A stretch of 64,000 bases of DNA from contig DASUEU010000075.1 of the NCBI GenBank assembly GCA_036274895.1, forward strand, positions 124,001 to 188,000, read 5' to 3'. Numbering within the stretch: the first letter of the stretch is position 1; each line of letters opens with the position of its first letter. Origin of the DNA: CALMKX01 sp036274895 (GTDB lineage: Bacteria; Acidobacteriota; Thermoanaerobaculia; Multivoradales; SZUA-115). The notes under the pieces are model-generated. The model was not told the DNA's origin. It made no database searches and worked only from the letters and a program-made list of their open reading frames with translations. The position numbers were made by a program, and so were the translations under genes. Positions 51,737 through 60,821 of the stretch are shown one piece after another.

Positions 51737-53584
51737 TCAGCGCACGTAGCCCAGCGCCTTGAGCTCTTGGATGGTCTTGGGGTCGAGCAGGATCTGGCCG
51801 CCGCGGTTGGCCTTCCGGGAAGCCACGATGGCGCGGGCGGCCTCGGCCAGGCGGCGGCCTTCCTCGTCGGCCTCGGCGATACGGTTGACGGTCTCGCCGG
51901 GATCGGCCACTAGGTCGTAGAGCTCGTCGCCCTTCTTCTCGCGGTGGATCAGCTTCCATCGCCCCGTGCGCAGGGAGAGCCCGGGATAACCCTCCTCCTC
52001 GGCGATCTCGGTCACCGCCAGGGTGCAGGCGACCGGCCGCGCGCCCACGGCGGCGCTGCCGTCGATCAGGGGCAGGAGGCTGCAGCCATCCATGCTCGGC
52101 CGGACCTTGTAGCCGAGCGCGTCGAGGATCGTCGGCGCGACGTCGATCAGCCGCACCTGCTCCTCCACCACCGTCCCCGCCGCCCGGCCCCCCGGCAGCT
52201 TCACCAGCAGGGGCACCCGCACCAGCTCCTCGTAGGGCGCCGTGCTGTGGCCGATGAAGCCGTGCTCGCCGAAGCCATCGCCGTGGTCGGCGGTGAGCAC
52301 GATCAGGCTCTTCTCATAGAGCCCCGATGCCTTCAGGCGGGCGACGAGGCGGCCGATCTCCTCGTCGATGGCGCGGATCTGGCCGTCGTAGAGGGCGCGC
52401 AGCTCGGTGAGGTCCTCGGGAGCGATCGCGCGCTGCCCCTTGCGCACCTGATCCAGAAAGGCCCCCCACTCTGCGAGGTCGATGCCGGCGTAGACGTCGC
52501 GGCCGGTCGCCCACATCCGGTCGTAGGGGGGCTTCGGCCGGTAGGGGTCGTGGAGGTCGATGTAGTGGAGGTAGGCGAAGAAGGGATAGCGCCGGCCGGG
52601 CCCCGAGAAGAACGGCGAGGAGCGCCGGTGGATGCGCGCGATCGAGCCCTGCTGCTCGAAGAAGTCGACGAAGCCCTGGGCGAAGCCCATGGACTCGCGC
52701 AAGTGACTGTTCTGCACCCAGGCCGTGGTGAGATAGTCCTTCTCGCGCAGGATCTCGGCGAGGGTCAGCTCCTCCTCGGCCAGCAGATCCGAGGTGAAGA
52801 CCCCGGAGGCGTCCACGTGGCTGCCCCAGTAGAGGCCGTGGTGGTAGGGGTTGCGGGCGGTGAGCAACGACGCGATGCTGGTCTTGGTGAAGGTGCTCTG
52901 GGCGATGGCCTGACGGAAGAGCACGGCGTCGCGAGCGAAGGCGTCGATGGCCGGGCTGGCCGGCCGTAGGTTGCCGTAGACCCCCAGGCCATCGGCGCGC
53001 AGGGCGTCCACCAGCAGGATCAGTACCGGGGTCTGCGGGTCCGGCGCGGCGCCGGCGCGATACCAGGCCGGCAAGCCGAACCGCGCCAGCAGCAGGACCC
53101 CCGCCAGCGTGGCCACCACCGGCAGCAAGGAGGCGGGGCGCGCCTCGCCATCCTCCAGGCGGCGCCGGCGCCAGTGGCCGAAGACGAGGGCTGCGGCCAA
53201 CACGGCGGCGACCAGCAGGCCGTTTCTCAACAGGGCGGAGGCCGTGAGCAGCTCGGCGGGCCGGAACCCCCAGGCGCGGTTGGCGTAGAGGCCGAGGATC
53301 ACCAGCACCGGCGCCGCGGCGAGGCCGGCGGCCAGCCATGGCCATCGCGACTCCCCCCGGCCCCGCAGCAGGCCGGCCACGAGGGGCTCGGCGAGCAGGA
53401 AGCTGAAACCGAAGAGGACGGCGAGCAGCCAGGCCATCAACACGGCATCGAGCACCCGGCCCACCACCAAGGTCGGGAATCCCGAGTCCAGGTAGTGCCA
53501 GCCCTGAACCAGGCCCACCAGGGCCCCGGCGAGGCCCGCGGCGGGCCAGAGGGCGCGAAGAACCGGCGCGATCCGCACGTTCAT
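51737..53584 (-). CDS. Membrane-anchored sulfatase/phosphotransferase-like enzyme
   Basis: 615 residues from MNVRIAPVL; start shares one base with the GT4 stop (TGATG). Five N-terminal membrane segments (~1-190), then an alkaline-phosphatase-fold domain: LILLVDALRADGLGVYGN (metal Asp), STFTKTSIASLLTARNPYHHG (nucleophile loop), HYIDLHDPY, LTADHGDGFGEHGFIGHSTAPYEELVRVPLLVKLPGG (metal Asp/His). The nucleophile position is Thr, not the Cys/Ser that becomes formylglycine, so it looks more like LtaS/EptA-type phosphotransferases than a true sulfatase. The active site would face the periplasm, and the context (GT4, SGNH) suggests envelope glycan decoration. Confidence 0.9.
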   Translation of the reverse strand: MNVRIAPVLRALWPAAGLAGALVGLVQGWHYLDSGFPTLVVGRVLDAVLMAWLLAVLFGFSFLLAEPLVAGLLRGRGESRWPWLAAGLAAAPVLVILGLYANRAWGFRPAELLTASALLRNGLLVAAVLAAALVFGHWRRRRLEDGEARPASLLPVVATLAGVLLLARFGLPAWYRAGAAPDPQTPVLILLVDALRADGLGVYGNLRPASPAIDAFARDAVLFRQAIAQSTFTKTSIASLLTARNPYHHGLYWGSHVDASGVFTSDLLAEEELTLAEILREKDYLTTAWVQNSHLRESMGFAQGFVDFFEQQGSIARIHRRSSPFFSGPGRRYPFFAYLHYIDLHDPYRPKPPYDRMWATGRDVYAGIDLAEWGAFLDQVRKGQRAIAPEDLTELRALYDGQIRAIDEEIGRLVARLKASGLYEKSLIVLTADHGDGFGEHGFIGHSTAPYEELVRVPLLVKLPGGRAAGTVVEEQVRLIDVAPTILDALGYKVRPSMDGCSLLPLIDGSAAVGARPVACTLAVTEIAEEEGYPGLSLRTGRWKLIHREKKGDELYDLVADPGETVNRIAEADEEGRRLAEAARAIVASRKANRGGQILLDPKTIQELKALGYVR

Positions 53585-54828
53585 CACCGGCCTCCGCCGG
53601 CTGCGGCCTGGCGGTAGAGGCGGTCGTGCTCGGCCGCGATCGCCCCCCAGTTCAGCTCGTGACGCACCCGCCGCCGCCCCTCGGCGCCGAGGGTGGCGGC
53701 GCGAACGGGATCCGCCAGCAGCTCGGAGATCGCCGCCGCCAGCGCCTCGGGGCTCTTCTCCGGCACCAGCAAGCCGGTCTTGCCGGCCTGGACGGCCAAC
53801 GGAATGCCCGAGACATCCGTCGCCACCACCGGCTTGCCCGCGGCCATGGCCTCCAGGACCACGATCGGCAGGCCGTCCACGTTGCCCCGGCGGTCGCGGA
53901 TCGAGGGCATGACGAACACGTCCCCGGCGGCGATCAGGGCGAGCACGTCGGGATGGGAGAGGCCGCCGGTGAAAAGGATGCGCTCGGCCACCGGCAGGGC
54001 CCGGGCCTGGGCCTCGAGAGTCGGCTGGAGGTCTCCCCCGCCGCCCAGCACCAGGCGGGCCCGCGGATGCTCGGCGAGAAAGCTCGCCGCGGCCTCGATC
54101 AGGTCCGGGAAGCCCTTCTTGTCCACCATCCGCCCCACCGCCACCACCAGGGGCTCGTCGGGCGCCGCCCCCAGACGCTGCCGCATGGACTCGGCGGCCG
54201 TGGCGGCATCGCCCAGGAGCTCCGGGTCGAGGTCGCTGCCGTTGGCCACCACCCGGATCTTTCTCTCGTCCTCGGGCCGGCCGAGGGTGGCCAGGCGGAC
54301 GCCCAGCTCGGGACTGCAGGTGGTCACGTGGCTCGCCGCGGCCAGGGCCCCGCGGGCCATCCGCCCGAAGAGGGGGTTGGCCTCGGCCATGAAGACGTCC
54401 GAGCCGTGGAGGGTGATCGCCAGCGGCAGGCCGAAGCGCCGGGCCACCCGCGCGGCGATGAAGCCGTTGGGCAGGATCCAGTGGGCGTGCAACAGCTCGA
54501 TCCCCTCCCGCCGGACCAGGCGGGCGAGGGCCCGTTCGGCGAAGAGGTGGTAGAGCGGTGCCTCGAGATAGGCCCAGAGCTTGAGGCCGATGTCCCGCTT
54601 GAGCGTGCGGGAATAGCCGAGGAGATGGGCGCGGTCCGGCCAGACGTAGCGGAAGGAGCGCAGCTCGAGGGGGCTGCCGGGGTGGCCGCTCAGCTCCGGA
54701 TCGAAGGGCACCAACACCCACACCTGGTGTCCCTGGTCGGCCAGGCTCTCCGAGAGACGTTGGACGAAGGGCCCGTGGGTATCCCCCGGGAAGCGAGGGA
54801 AGCTGTGCGCGAGGACGGCGACCCGCAC
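53584..54828 (-). CDS. Glycosyltransferase family 4 (GT-B fold)
   Basis: 414 residues from GTG. MRVAVLAHSFPRFPGDTHGPFVQRLSESLADQGHQV opens the acceptor domain, LLHAHWILPNGFIAARVARR and ITLHGSDVFMA follow, and the donor domain has VAVGRMVDKKGFPDLIEA, LVLGGGGDL, PSIRDRRGNVDGLPIVVLEAMAAGKPVVATDVSGIPLAV with the E-x7-E catalytic pair. It transfers a sugar from a nucleotide donor in the cytoplasm. Coupled by overlap to the sulfatase-like gene. Confidence 0.94.
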   Translation of the reverse strand: MRVAVLAHSFPRFPGDTHGPFVQRLSESLADQGHQVWVLVPFDPELSGHPGSPLELRSFRYVWPDRAHLLGYSRTLKRDIGLKLWAYLEAPLYHLFAERALARLVRREGIELLHAHWILPNGFIAARVARRFGLPLAITLHGSDVFMAEANPLFGRMARGALAAASHVTTCSPELGVRLATLGRPEDERKIRVVANGSDLDPELLGDAATAAESMRQRLGAAPDEPLVVAVGRMVDKKGFPDLIEAAASFLAEHPRARLVLGGGGDLQPTLEAQARALPVAERILFTGGLSHPDVLALIAAGDVFVMPSIRDRRGNVDGLPIVVLEAMAAGKPVVATDVSGIPLAVQAGKTGLLVPEKSPEALAAAISELLADPVRAATLGAEGRRRVRHELNWGAIAAEHDRLYRQAAAGGGR

Positions 54829-54834
54829 AGGTGC

Positions 54835-55986
54835 CTAGCGGCTGGTGCGGCCGAAGTTCGCCGCCAGCTGGGCTAGATCCTGGCCGTCGACCTCGCCGTT
54901 GCCCGTCAGATCCGCGGCCTCGTTGAAGCGTCGCTCGCCGGTGCGTGCGCCGAAAGCACGGGCGAAGGTCAGGAGGTCCTCGCCGTCCACCCGCCCGCTG
55001 CGATCGAGGTCGCCGGGAAAGAAGGTGGTGCCGAAGGTCAAGAACCAGGCGACGTCGCGGTTGACGGCATTGGGCGGGGTGGCGAGGTCTCGCGACTGGA
55101 GCGAGAGGGTCACCAGTCCGGAGAGGGCCGAGGCCGGCTGGTAGGTCAGAATGAGGTGACGCGAGTCCCCCTCGAACACGGCATCGACCTGCTGGCCGTT
55201 GACCGAGAGGCGGGTGGCGGCGCGGTCGATACCGGCGCCGAACTCCCACAGATCGAGCTCGATCGGCGCGCCGCCGTTGACCCCACGTGAGCCCGAGGGG
55301 GGGTTGATCACCCCGGTCACCGGCGGCACGCTGTCGCGGCCGGTAATGACGTCGAAGAAGATCTGCGCCATCAGATCGTAGCCGGCGGCGTTGGGGTGGC
55401 CGACGCCATCTTGCGGATCGAGCCAGTAGAGAGTTCCGAAGAGGTTGGCCTGCGAGCCGAAGACTTCGAAGGGATCGGCCAGGTCGCGCAGGCGGTTGCC
55501 CGCGGCGTTGCGGATCAGCTCGCACTGCTCCTGGTTGAGCAGGTTCTCGCCGTCCACCCGGGCGTTGGGGATGCGCGGGATGAGGGTGGCCATGATCACC
55601 CTCATGCCCCGCGCCTCGGCGCGCTGCGCCATCAGGTTGAGGTTCGCCCGCGTGGTCTCGAGGCCGATGTCCTTGGTGATGTCGTTGGTGCCCTCCATCA
55701 GGAGCAAGACCTGGCCGCCTTCGCCGAGCACGCTATCGAGGCGCAGCAGCCCTTCCGGCGTGCGCTCCGCCCCCAGCCCGCGGTTGAGCACCACGGCGTC
55801 CTGGCCGGCCCCGACCAGCAGGGCCTGGAGGCGGGAGGGATATCCGGGGTCGGTGCGGGTGGAGTCATCGCCCACGCCGGCGGTGATCGAGTCGCCGAAG
55901 GCGAGATAACGGGTCTGGGCCGCGGCCGGGGTCGCCGCAAGGGCGAACAGGGTGACCAGCAGCAACGAGCCGACGAAGTGCTTCAA
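54835..55986 (-). CDS. Secreted SGNH hydrolase with C-terminal dockerin
   Basis: 383 residues from a TTG at 55986, chosen because it gives a TTGA overlap with the upstream gene, a GGAGGGA RBS, and the signal peptide MKHFVGSLLLVTLFALAATPAAAQ. SGNH blocks: YLAFGDSITAG (Ser), GLGAERTPEG, LMEGTNDITKD, and VGHPNAAGYDLMA (catalytic His). After a beta-rich spacer, the end holds two calcium-binding repeats, GDLDRSGRVDGEDLLTFARAFG and ADLTGNGEVDGQDLAQLAANFG, a type I dockerin. It probably deacylates an extracellular ester. No cohesin is visible in the window. Confidence 0.9.
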   Translation of the reverse strand: MKHFVGSLLLVTLFALAATPAAAQTRYLAFGDSITAGVGDDSTRTDPGYPSRLQALLVGAGQDAVVLNRGLGAERTPEGLLRLDSVLGEGGQVLLLMEGTNDITKDIGLETTRANLNLMAQRAEARGMRVIMATLIPRIPNARVDGENLLNQEQCELIRNAAGNRLRDLADPFEVFGSQANLFGTLYWLDPQDGVGHPNAAGYDLMAQIFFDVITGRDSVPPVTGVINPPSGSRGVNGGAPIELDLWEFGAGIDRAATRLSVNGQQVDAVFEGDSRHLILTYQPASALSGLVTLSLQSRDLATPPNAVNRDVAWFLTFGTTFFPGDLDRSGRVDGEDLLTFARAFGARTGERRFNEAADLTGNGEVDGQDLAQLAANFGRTSR

Positions 55987-57029
55987 GGCTCCCTCCTCCA
56001 CACGAGGTCATGGCTGCGGCCCCCTCCCGGCCAGCGCAGGCGGACTGACTCTCCCACCAGCTCGGACAGGGGCCGGTCCTCGGCGTCGGTGATCAAGGCA
56101 GCGCGCTTGGTCACGCGGCCCCCGGCGTCGAGCTGGGCGACCGCCCAGCCGCGCAGAGCGGCGTCCAGGTAGACCAGGCGGGGGCCCTCGGGGCCGCCCT
56201 GAAACGACGGGTAGAGCGTACCGGGGCCGGCGATGCTCCGCGCCGGCGCCCAACCGCCGCGCTCGAAGCGGGCGAGCTGGAGCCGGTACTGCTCTCCTTC
56301 GAGGCGGCTCCAGGCGAGCAGGGCGCCGTTGCCGGCAGCCGCCAAGGAGGGCACGATGTCCGGCACGGAGTTGTCCGCGAAGGCGCGGCCGGAGGCGCTC
56401 CAGCCGGCGTCGGTGCGCCGCGCCCAGACGATCTCGTCGTCCTCGCCGTCGAAGGCGGCCCAGGCCAGCAGCCAGCTGCCGTCTGCCAGCACGGCGCCGG
56501 TCAAGGCCACCTGGCTCCCCGGACCGCGGCCGGAAACCAGCTCGACGGCCCCCCAGCCATCGCCCTTCCAGGGCGCCGCCTTGACCGCCAGGGCCCGGGC
56601 GTCGTCGCCCTCGAGCCAGGCCATGCCGGCCAGCCGGCCGTCGCGAGCGAGGAGCACCGCACCCCGTTGCACCAGACTGCCCGCCACCCCGGGTGCGGCC
56701 AGCCGCTCGCCGCCCCCGCCGTCTCCCCGCATCACGAAGAGGCGCCGGCCGTCCCCGGCAGGTCGCTCGGTGCCGGCCAGCAACCAGCCCTCGTCGAGAG
56801 CGGCCAGGCTGGTCACGTCCATACCCGCGGCCAGCTGGACGGACAGCAGGGTGCCGTCCGCCAAGGTCAGCTCCGCGCTGGCGCCGACCTCGGCCAGCAG
56901 AACCTGGCCACGAGGGCCGGTGGCGCTCAGAGGGTCCTCGGCCAGGCTGGCGGCGCTGTGGCCGAGGCCCAGCGCCATGAGAAGCAGGAGGTGGGGAAAG
57001 CGAAAGGAAGGTACGTTCCCGCGCAACAT
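55983..57029 (-). CDS. Exported hypothetical protein, probable beta-propeller
   Basis: 348 residues, signal peptide FPHLLLLMALGLGHSAASLAED. Not recognised. Repeating ~45-residue blade-like units with hydrophobic strands: LLAEVGASAELTLADGTLLSV, WLLAWAAFDGEDDEIVWARRTDAGW, ALLAWSRLEGEQYRLQLARFERGGW, PRLVYLDAALRGWAVAQLDAGG. It overlaps the SGNH gene (TTGA) and is the first gene of that minus-strand run, with its ATG at 57029 only 44 nt from the divergent nucleotidyltransferase. Confidence 0.75.
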   Translation of the reverse strand: MLRGNVPSFRFPHLLLLMALGLGHSAASLAEDPLSATGPRGQVLLAEVGASAELTLADGTLLSVQLAAGMDVTSLAALDEGWLLAGTERPAGDGRRLFVMRGDGGGGERLAAPGVAGSLVQRGAVLLARDGRLAGMAWLEGDDARALAVKAAPWKGDGWGAVELVSGRGPGSQVALTGAVLADGSWLLAWAAFDGEDDEIVWARRTDAGWSASGRAFADNSVPDIVPSLAAAGNGALLAWSRLEGEQYRLQLARFERGGWAPARSIAGPGTLYPSFQGGPEGPRLVYLDAALRGWAVAQLDAGGRVTKRAALITDAEDRPLSELVGESVRLRWPGGGRSHDLVWRREP

Positions 57030-57073
57030 GGGGCCAATCCTAGCCTCAAACCCGCTGCTGCTACCATCCGGGC

Positions 57074-57877
57074 GTGCCGCGTTCGCCCTTCGCCGCTTCC
57101 GCCGTCGCCGTCGTGCCCATGGCCGGCGAGGCCCGTCGCCTGGGGCCTCTGCCGGTGAGCAAAGAGCTGCTGCCGGTCGGGGTGGCGCCGGCCCAGGGGG
57201 GCATCGCCGGAGCGTCGCCGCGCCTGGAGCTGGCCTGTGAGGGGCTGCTCTCGGCCCTGGTCGCAGCCGGGGTCCGGCGTGCCCTGCTCGCGGTCACCCC
57301 GACCAAGCTCGACATCCCACGCCAGCTCGCCTCCGGAGCCTCGCGGGGTCTGGCTCTGGCCTACCCGGTGGTCGAGGGCAGCCGCAGCATGCCCGAGACG
57401 GTTTGCCGCGCCCTCGCCTTCGCCGGGAACTCTCCCGTGGTGCTCGGCTTCGGAGACGTGCTCTTCGAGCCGCCGGCGGTCGTGGCGGCGATCCTCGAGC
57501 GGCTCGAGCGCGGCGAGGACGACGTCGTCCTCGCCTGCTTCCCCGCTCCCGAGCCGGCCACCACCGAAATGGTGGACCTCGCGCCGGATGGCCGGGTGCG
57601 CCGCTTCGAGCTGCGGCCGGCGGCGAGCGAGCTGCCGTTCAACTGGCTGCTGGCAGCCTGGCGCCCGAGCTTCTCGGCCTTCCTACCTGGCTGGCTCGCC
57701 GAACGGGCCGCCCACGGCCCCGAGCCCGGGCTCGGCGAGGCCCTCACGGCGGCCCTGGAAGCGGGGCTCTCGATCCGCGGCGTGCCCTTCCCCGGCGGGC
57801 GTTACCTCGATCTCGGCAGCCCCGAGCGCCTGGAGCTCGCCTGGCGCTTTCGGAGGGCAACCACGGCCCATCCCTGA
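57074..57877 (+). CDS. Nucleotidyltransferase (glucose-1-phosphate thymidylyltransferase-like)
   Basis: 267 residues from GTG. VAVVPMAGEARRLGPLPVSKELLPVG is the NTP-transferase signature, with the usual GxGTRL loop changed to GEARRL. LVAAGVRRALLAVTP, SMPETVCRALAFAGNSPVVLGFGDVLF (metal-binding Asp region), FNWLLAAWRPSFSAFL and RYLDLGSPERLELAW follow. It would form an NDP-sugar, supplying the neighbouring glycosyltransferases. The altered loop leaves the activity less certain. Confidence 0.8.
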   Translation: MPRSPFAASAVAVVPMAGEARRLGPLPVSKELLPVGVAPAQGGIAGASPRLELACEGLLSALVAAGVRRALLAVTPTKLDIPRQLASGASRGLALAYPVVEGSRSMPETVCRALAFAGNSPVVLGFGDVLFEPPAVVAAILERLERGEDDVVLACFPAPEPATTEMVDLAPDGRVRRFELRPAASELPFNWLLAAWRPSFSAFLPGWLAERAAHGPEPGLGEALTAALEAGLSIRGVPFPGGRYLDLGSPERLELAWRFRRATTAHP

Positions 57878-57889
57878 GCCTCGCGGTGG

Positions 57890-57918
57890 TTGCCCCCGCC
57901 CCGGATATGTTGTATTGT
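57890..57918 (+). promoter_or_regulatory. Promoter of the tandem secreted paralogues
   Basis: TTGCCC (57890-57895), 17-nt spacer, TATTGT (57913-57918), 78 nt before the ATG at 57996; GGAGG lies just before that start. Confidence 0.4.
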
Positions 57919-57995
57919 CCTAAAAGTCTAGGCAGTCAACCGCCTCACCCGAACAAGCAACGTTTTCGTTCCACCAGCACACGGAGGTTCTCTGC

Positions 57996-59375
57996 ATGCG
58001 CAATCTCAAGGCCAGAACGCTGGCAGCCGCCGCGATCCTCTTCGCGTCGACCCTGCCGGCCTGGGCGGGCTCGGTCTATATTCCGCTCGCCAAGGACGTG
58101 ACCATCAACGGCATCCGCTACAGGACCGAGGTTCTGGTCTCCAACAAGGGTGAGGTGGCACGCCGGTTCTCGACCTTCTTCATCCCCACCGAAGCCGACG
58201 GCACCTTCCGCCCCAATGGCTCCGGCGAGGACAACCAGATCACCGTCAACCCCCTCTCGACCCTGGTCCTGACCGGTGTCGTGCCGCCAGGAGTGGACGG
58301 CATGCTGGAGATCACCGGCGCCCCGCAGATCACCGTCCACAGCCGCTTGATCCCGACCGTCAACGGTGTCGACCAGATCGGCACCTCGATCCCCACCGTC
58401 TCCTCCGACACCCTCATCCCCGCCGACACGCAGATCCAGCTGGTCAACCTCGAGCGCAGCTCCTCGCGCCAGAGCGACTTCGTGCTGGTGAACCTCGGCC
58501 ACGAGGCCGCGATCTGCAGCGTCTCGGTGTTCCGGGCCGACGGCACCCAGGTCGGTAACGCCGTGGAAGTGGCCATGGCGCCGCTCTCGCACCGGCTGTA
58601 CAACGACGTATTGAACCTGCTCGGGTTGGTCGGCATCTCCGCCGTCCGCTTCCAGATCGCCTGCGACCACGACTTCTACGCCTCCGCCCTCAACTTCGAC
58701 ACCACCTCGGGCGAGGCCACGCTCATCACCCCGGCCGAGGATCTCGACAGCACCCTGGTGATCCCTGGAGACGACGGCCCGCCGCCGCCCCCGCCGGGCG
58801 ACTGCGACGCCACCGCGACCTTCTGCTTCCAGAAGGCCGGCGTCTTCTACTCTCCCAACCGTGGCGAGACCGTGCGTCGCGAGAGCTTCGCCATCCCGCC
58901 CGGGTCCTACGCCAAGACCCGCATGAGAGTGAAGGTCTTCCACGGTGGCTGGCTCAGCCCGCCGTCGGGCCTGCACAGCCTGTTCTGGTACGCCCTGGGT
59001 GGCCGCCACTTCCGGTTGATCGGCTTCGCCGGCGCCTTGGGCCCTGGCAAGGACCAGGTTCTCTTCCGTCACGGCATGAACCTCGAGGCGGGCGTCAAGC
59101 CGAAGTTCACGCCGTCCTTCGCCTGGGTGCCGGGCTTGACCTACACCATGGACTACTTGTGGGATCCCTCGACCCGCACCGTCGACTTCAAGATCCTCGA
59201 CAGCGCCGGCAACGTGCTCGAGCAGATCACCGATCGGGCCAACGTGAACCGGATGAACGTCGAGGCAGGGGAGGATCTCACTCTCGACTTCAGCACCCAG
59301 CAGGGTCAGAACTCCAACGAGCCACCGACCTTCGGCTGGAACTACTCTGACCTGATCGTGGAAGTCTGGCAGTAG
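57996..59375 (+). CDS. Secreted protein, tandem paralogue 1
   Basis: 459 residues. Signal peptide to ~24 (MRNLKARTLAAAAILFASTLPAWAG). Domain 1 (~25-250) is beta-rich: SVYIPLAKDVTINGIRYRTEVLVSNKG, FSTFFIPTEADGT, QSDFVLVNLGHEAAICSVSVF. A linker DDGPPPPPPGDC leads to domain 2 (~265-459): HSLFWYALGGRHFRLIGFAG, DQVLFRHGMNLEAGVKPKF, VPGLTYTMDYLWDPSTRTVDFKI, PPTFGWNYSDLIVEVWQ. No family recognised. The next gene repeats the same plan. Confidence 0.85.
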   Translation: MRNLKARTLAAAAILFASTLPAWAGSVYIPLAKDVTINGIRYRTEVLVSNKGEVARRFSTFFIPTEADGTFRPNGSGEDNQITVNPLSTLVLTGVVPPGVDGMLEITGAPQITVHSRLIPTVNGVDQIGTSIPTVSSDTLIPADTQIQLVNLERSSSRQSDFVLVNLGHEAAICSVSVFRADGTQVGNAVEVAMAPLSHRLYNDVLNLLGLVGISAVRFQIACDHDFYASALNFDTTSGEATLITPAEDLDSTLVIPGDDGPPPPPPGDCDATATFCFQKAGVFYSPNRGETVRRESFAIPPGSYAKTRMRVKVFHGGWLSPPSGLHSLFWYALGGRHFRLIGFAGALGPGKDQVLFRHGMNLEAGVKPKFTPSFAWVPGLTYTMDYLWDPSTRTVDFKILDSAGNVLEQITDRANVNRMNVEAGEDLTLDFSTQQGQNSNEPPTFGWNYSDLIVEVWQ

Positions 59376-59385
59376 GAGGGATTTG

Positions 59386-60762
59386 ATGAAATCTGTGGTA
59401 ACTCGCGCTTTCGCGGCGTCGGTCCTCGCCTTGGCCGCAGCGACCGCCGCCCATGCCGGTGCGGTCTACGTGCCCCTGGCCAAGGACGTCGTCGTCAACG
59501 GGATCCGCTACCAGACCCAGGTCTGGGTGTCGAACAAGAGCGAGACCGCTCAGACCTTCTCCACCTTCTTCATTCCCACCGAGACCGACGGCACGGCTCG
59601 GACCGGTGCGCCGAATCGGACCTCCTTCGCCATCGGAGCCCGTTCGACGCTGCAGCTGACCGGCGTGGCGCCGGCGAATGAGAACGGCATGCTGGAGATC
59701 GACGGTGCGACGCAAATCTCCGTGCAACCAAAGGTGGTAGCGATCGTCAACGGCACCGAGAAGCTGGGCGCCGCGGTCCCGGTCGTCTCGTCGGACAGCC
59801 TTTTTGTCGCCAACAGTACGCTCAACGTGCTGAACCTCGAGCGCACCGCCGTTCGCCAGTCAGATTTCGTGCTGGTGAACCTCGTCCAGCAAGAGGCCGT
59901 CTGCAAGGTCGCGGCGTTCCGCGTCGACGGCAGCGCGATCGGCCCGGCCGGGGTGGTCAATCTCCCAGCCCTCTCCCATCGCCAGTTCACCGACGTCCTG
60001 GGCGCCCTGGGCGAGACCAGCCTGGCGGCGGCGCGGATCTCGGTTTCCTGCGACAAGAGCTTCTATGCCTATGCCTTGACCTTCGACACCCAGCTCGGCG
60101 AGGCCACCGTCCAGATGCCCGCCTTCGGGCTCGACAGCACCCTGCGCAAGCCCGGGGACGGAACGCCGCCGCCGGCGGGCTGCTCGGCCGCCGCGTTCCA
60201 GTGCTTCACGGTTCCGGGCACGTTCTTCCGGCAAGTGCCGCCGGCGGTGATTCACATCCGGGAGTTCGATACCACTCCGGGTAGCTACTCCAAGGTGCAT
60301 TTCCGTGTCGAGGTCAAGCACGGCGGCTGGGGCAACGGCCTCACGTCTGGGCCTGGCGGCCTGTTCAGCCTGTTCTGGCTGGTGGTCGATCGCAACTTCA
60401 ACCTGGTTGGTTTCTCGGTCTTCCGCAAGCCGCCGTTGAACGACGTGATGTTCCGCCACGGCATCGGCATCCCCGCGGGTAGCAAACCGAAGGACTTCTT
60501 CGCGGTCGAGGGGATCCCTGGTACCACCTACATCATCGACTACACCTACAACCCCGCTCAGCGTACCCTCAACTACAAGCTGCTCGACCAGGCCGGCAAC
60601 GTCTTGATCGATCACAACGCCGTGCCGAACGTCAACTCCCTGAGCGTCCCCGAGGGATCGAAGCTGCGCGCTGATTTCGGCTTCAACGAGGGCCGCAACG
60701 AGAACGAGGACCCCGGTTACGACTGGGAGTACTCGAACCTGCTGCTCGAGACCTTCCGGTAG
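59386..60762 (+). CDS. Secreted protein, tandem paralogue 2
   Basis: 458 residues, ATG at 59386 with GGAGGG (59375-59380) five bases before. Same plan as the previous gene: signal peptide (ASVLALAAATAAHAG), domain 1 AVYVPLAKDVVVNGIRYQTQVWVSNKS, FSTFFIPTETDGT, a Gly/Pro linker (GDGTPPPAGC), domain 2 FSLFWLVVDRNFNLVGFSV, DVMFRHGIGIPAG, IPGTTYIIDYTYNPAQRTLNYKLLD, YDWEYSNLLLETFR. Gene duplication with drift; the pair shares one promoter and a strong terminator. Predicted extracellular, function unknown. Confidence 0.85.
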   Translation: MKSVVTRAFAASVLALAAATAAHAGAVYVPLAKDVVVNGIRYQTQVWVSNKSETAQTFSTFFIPTETDGTARTGAPNRTSFAIGARSTLQLTGVAPANENGMLEIDGATQISVQPKVVAIVNGTEKLGAAVPVVSSDSLFVANSTLNVLNLERTAVRQSDFVLVNLVQQEAVCKVAAFRVDGSAIGPAGVVNLPALSHRQFTDVLGALGETSLAAARISVSCDKSFYAYALTFDTQLGEATVQMPAFGLDSTLRKPGDGTPPPAGCSAAAFQCFTVPGTFFRQVPPAVIHIREFDTTPGSYSKVHFRVEVKHGGWGNGLTSGPGGLFSLFWLVVDRNFNLVGFSVFRKPPLNDVMFRHGIGIPAGSKPKDFFAVEGIPGTTYIIDYTYNPAQRTLNYKLLDQAGNVLIDHNAVPNVNSLSVPEGSKLRADFGFNEGRNENEDPGYDWEYSNLLLETFR

Positions 60763-60789
60763 TCGAGATCTCGCTCACGTGGCAGGAAG

Positions 60790-60816
60790 GGGCCGGCCGC
60801 AAAGCCGGCCCTTTTT
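60790..60816 (+). terminator. Rho-independent terminator of the secreted-paralogue operon
   Basis: GGGCCGGC (60790-60797), 6-nt loop, GCCGGCCC (60804-60811), then five T (60812-60816): perfect 8-bp stem, 28 nt after the stop. Confidence 0.85.
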
Positions 60817-60821
60817 CTTGC

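Noticed and set aside
53585..55525. Upstream extension of the sulfatase-like frame through the GT4 and SGNH genes
   Set aside because: Sequence before MNVRIAPV is Arg/Gly/Pro-rich noise; the ATG at 53584 overlaps the GT4 stop and begins the membrane anchor.
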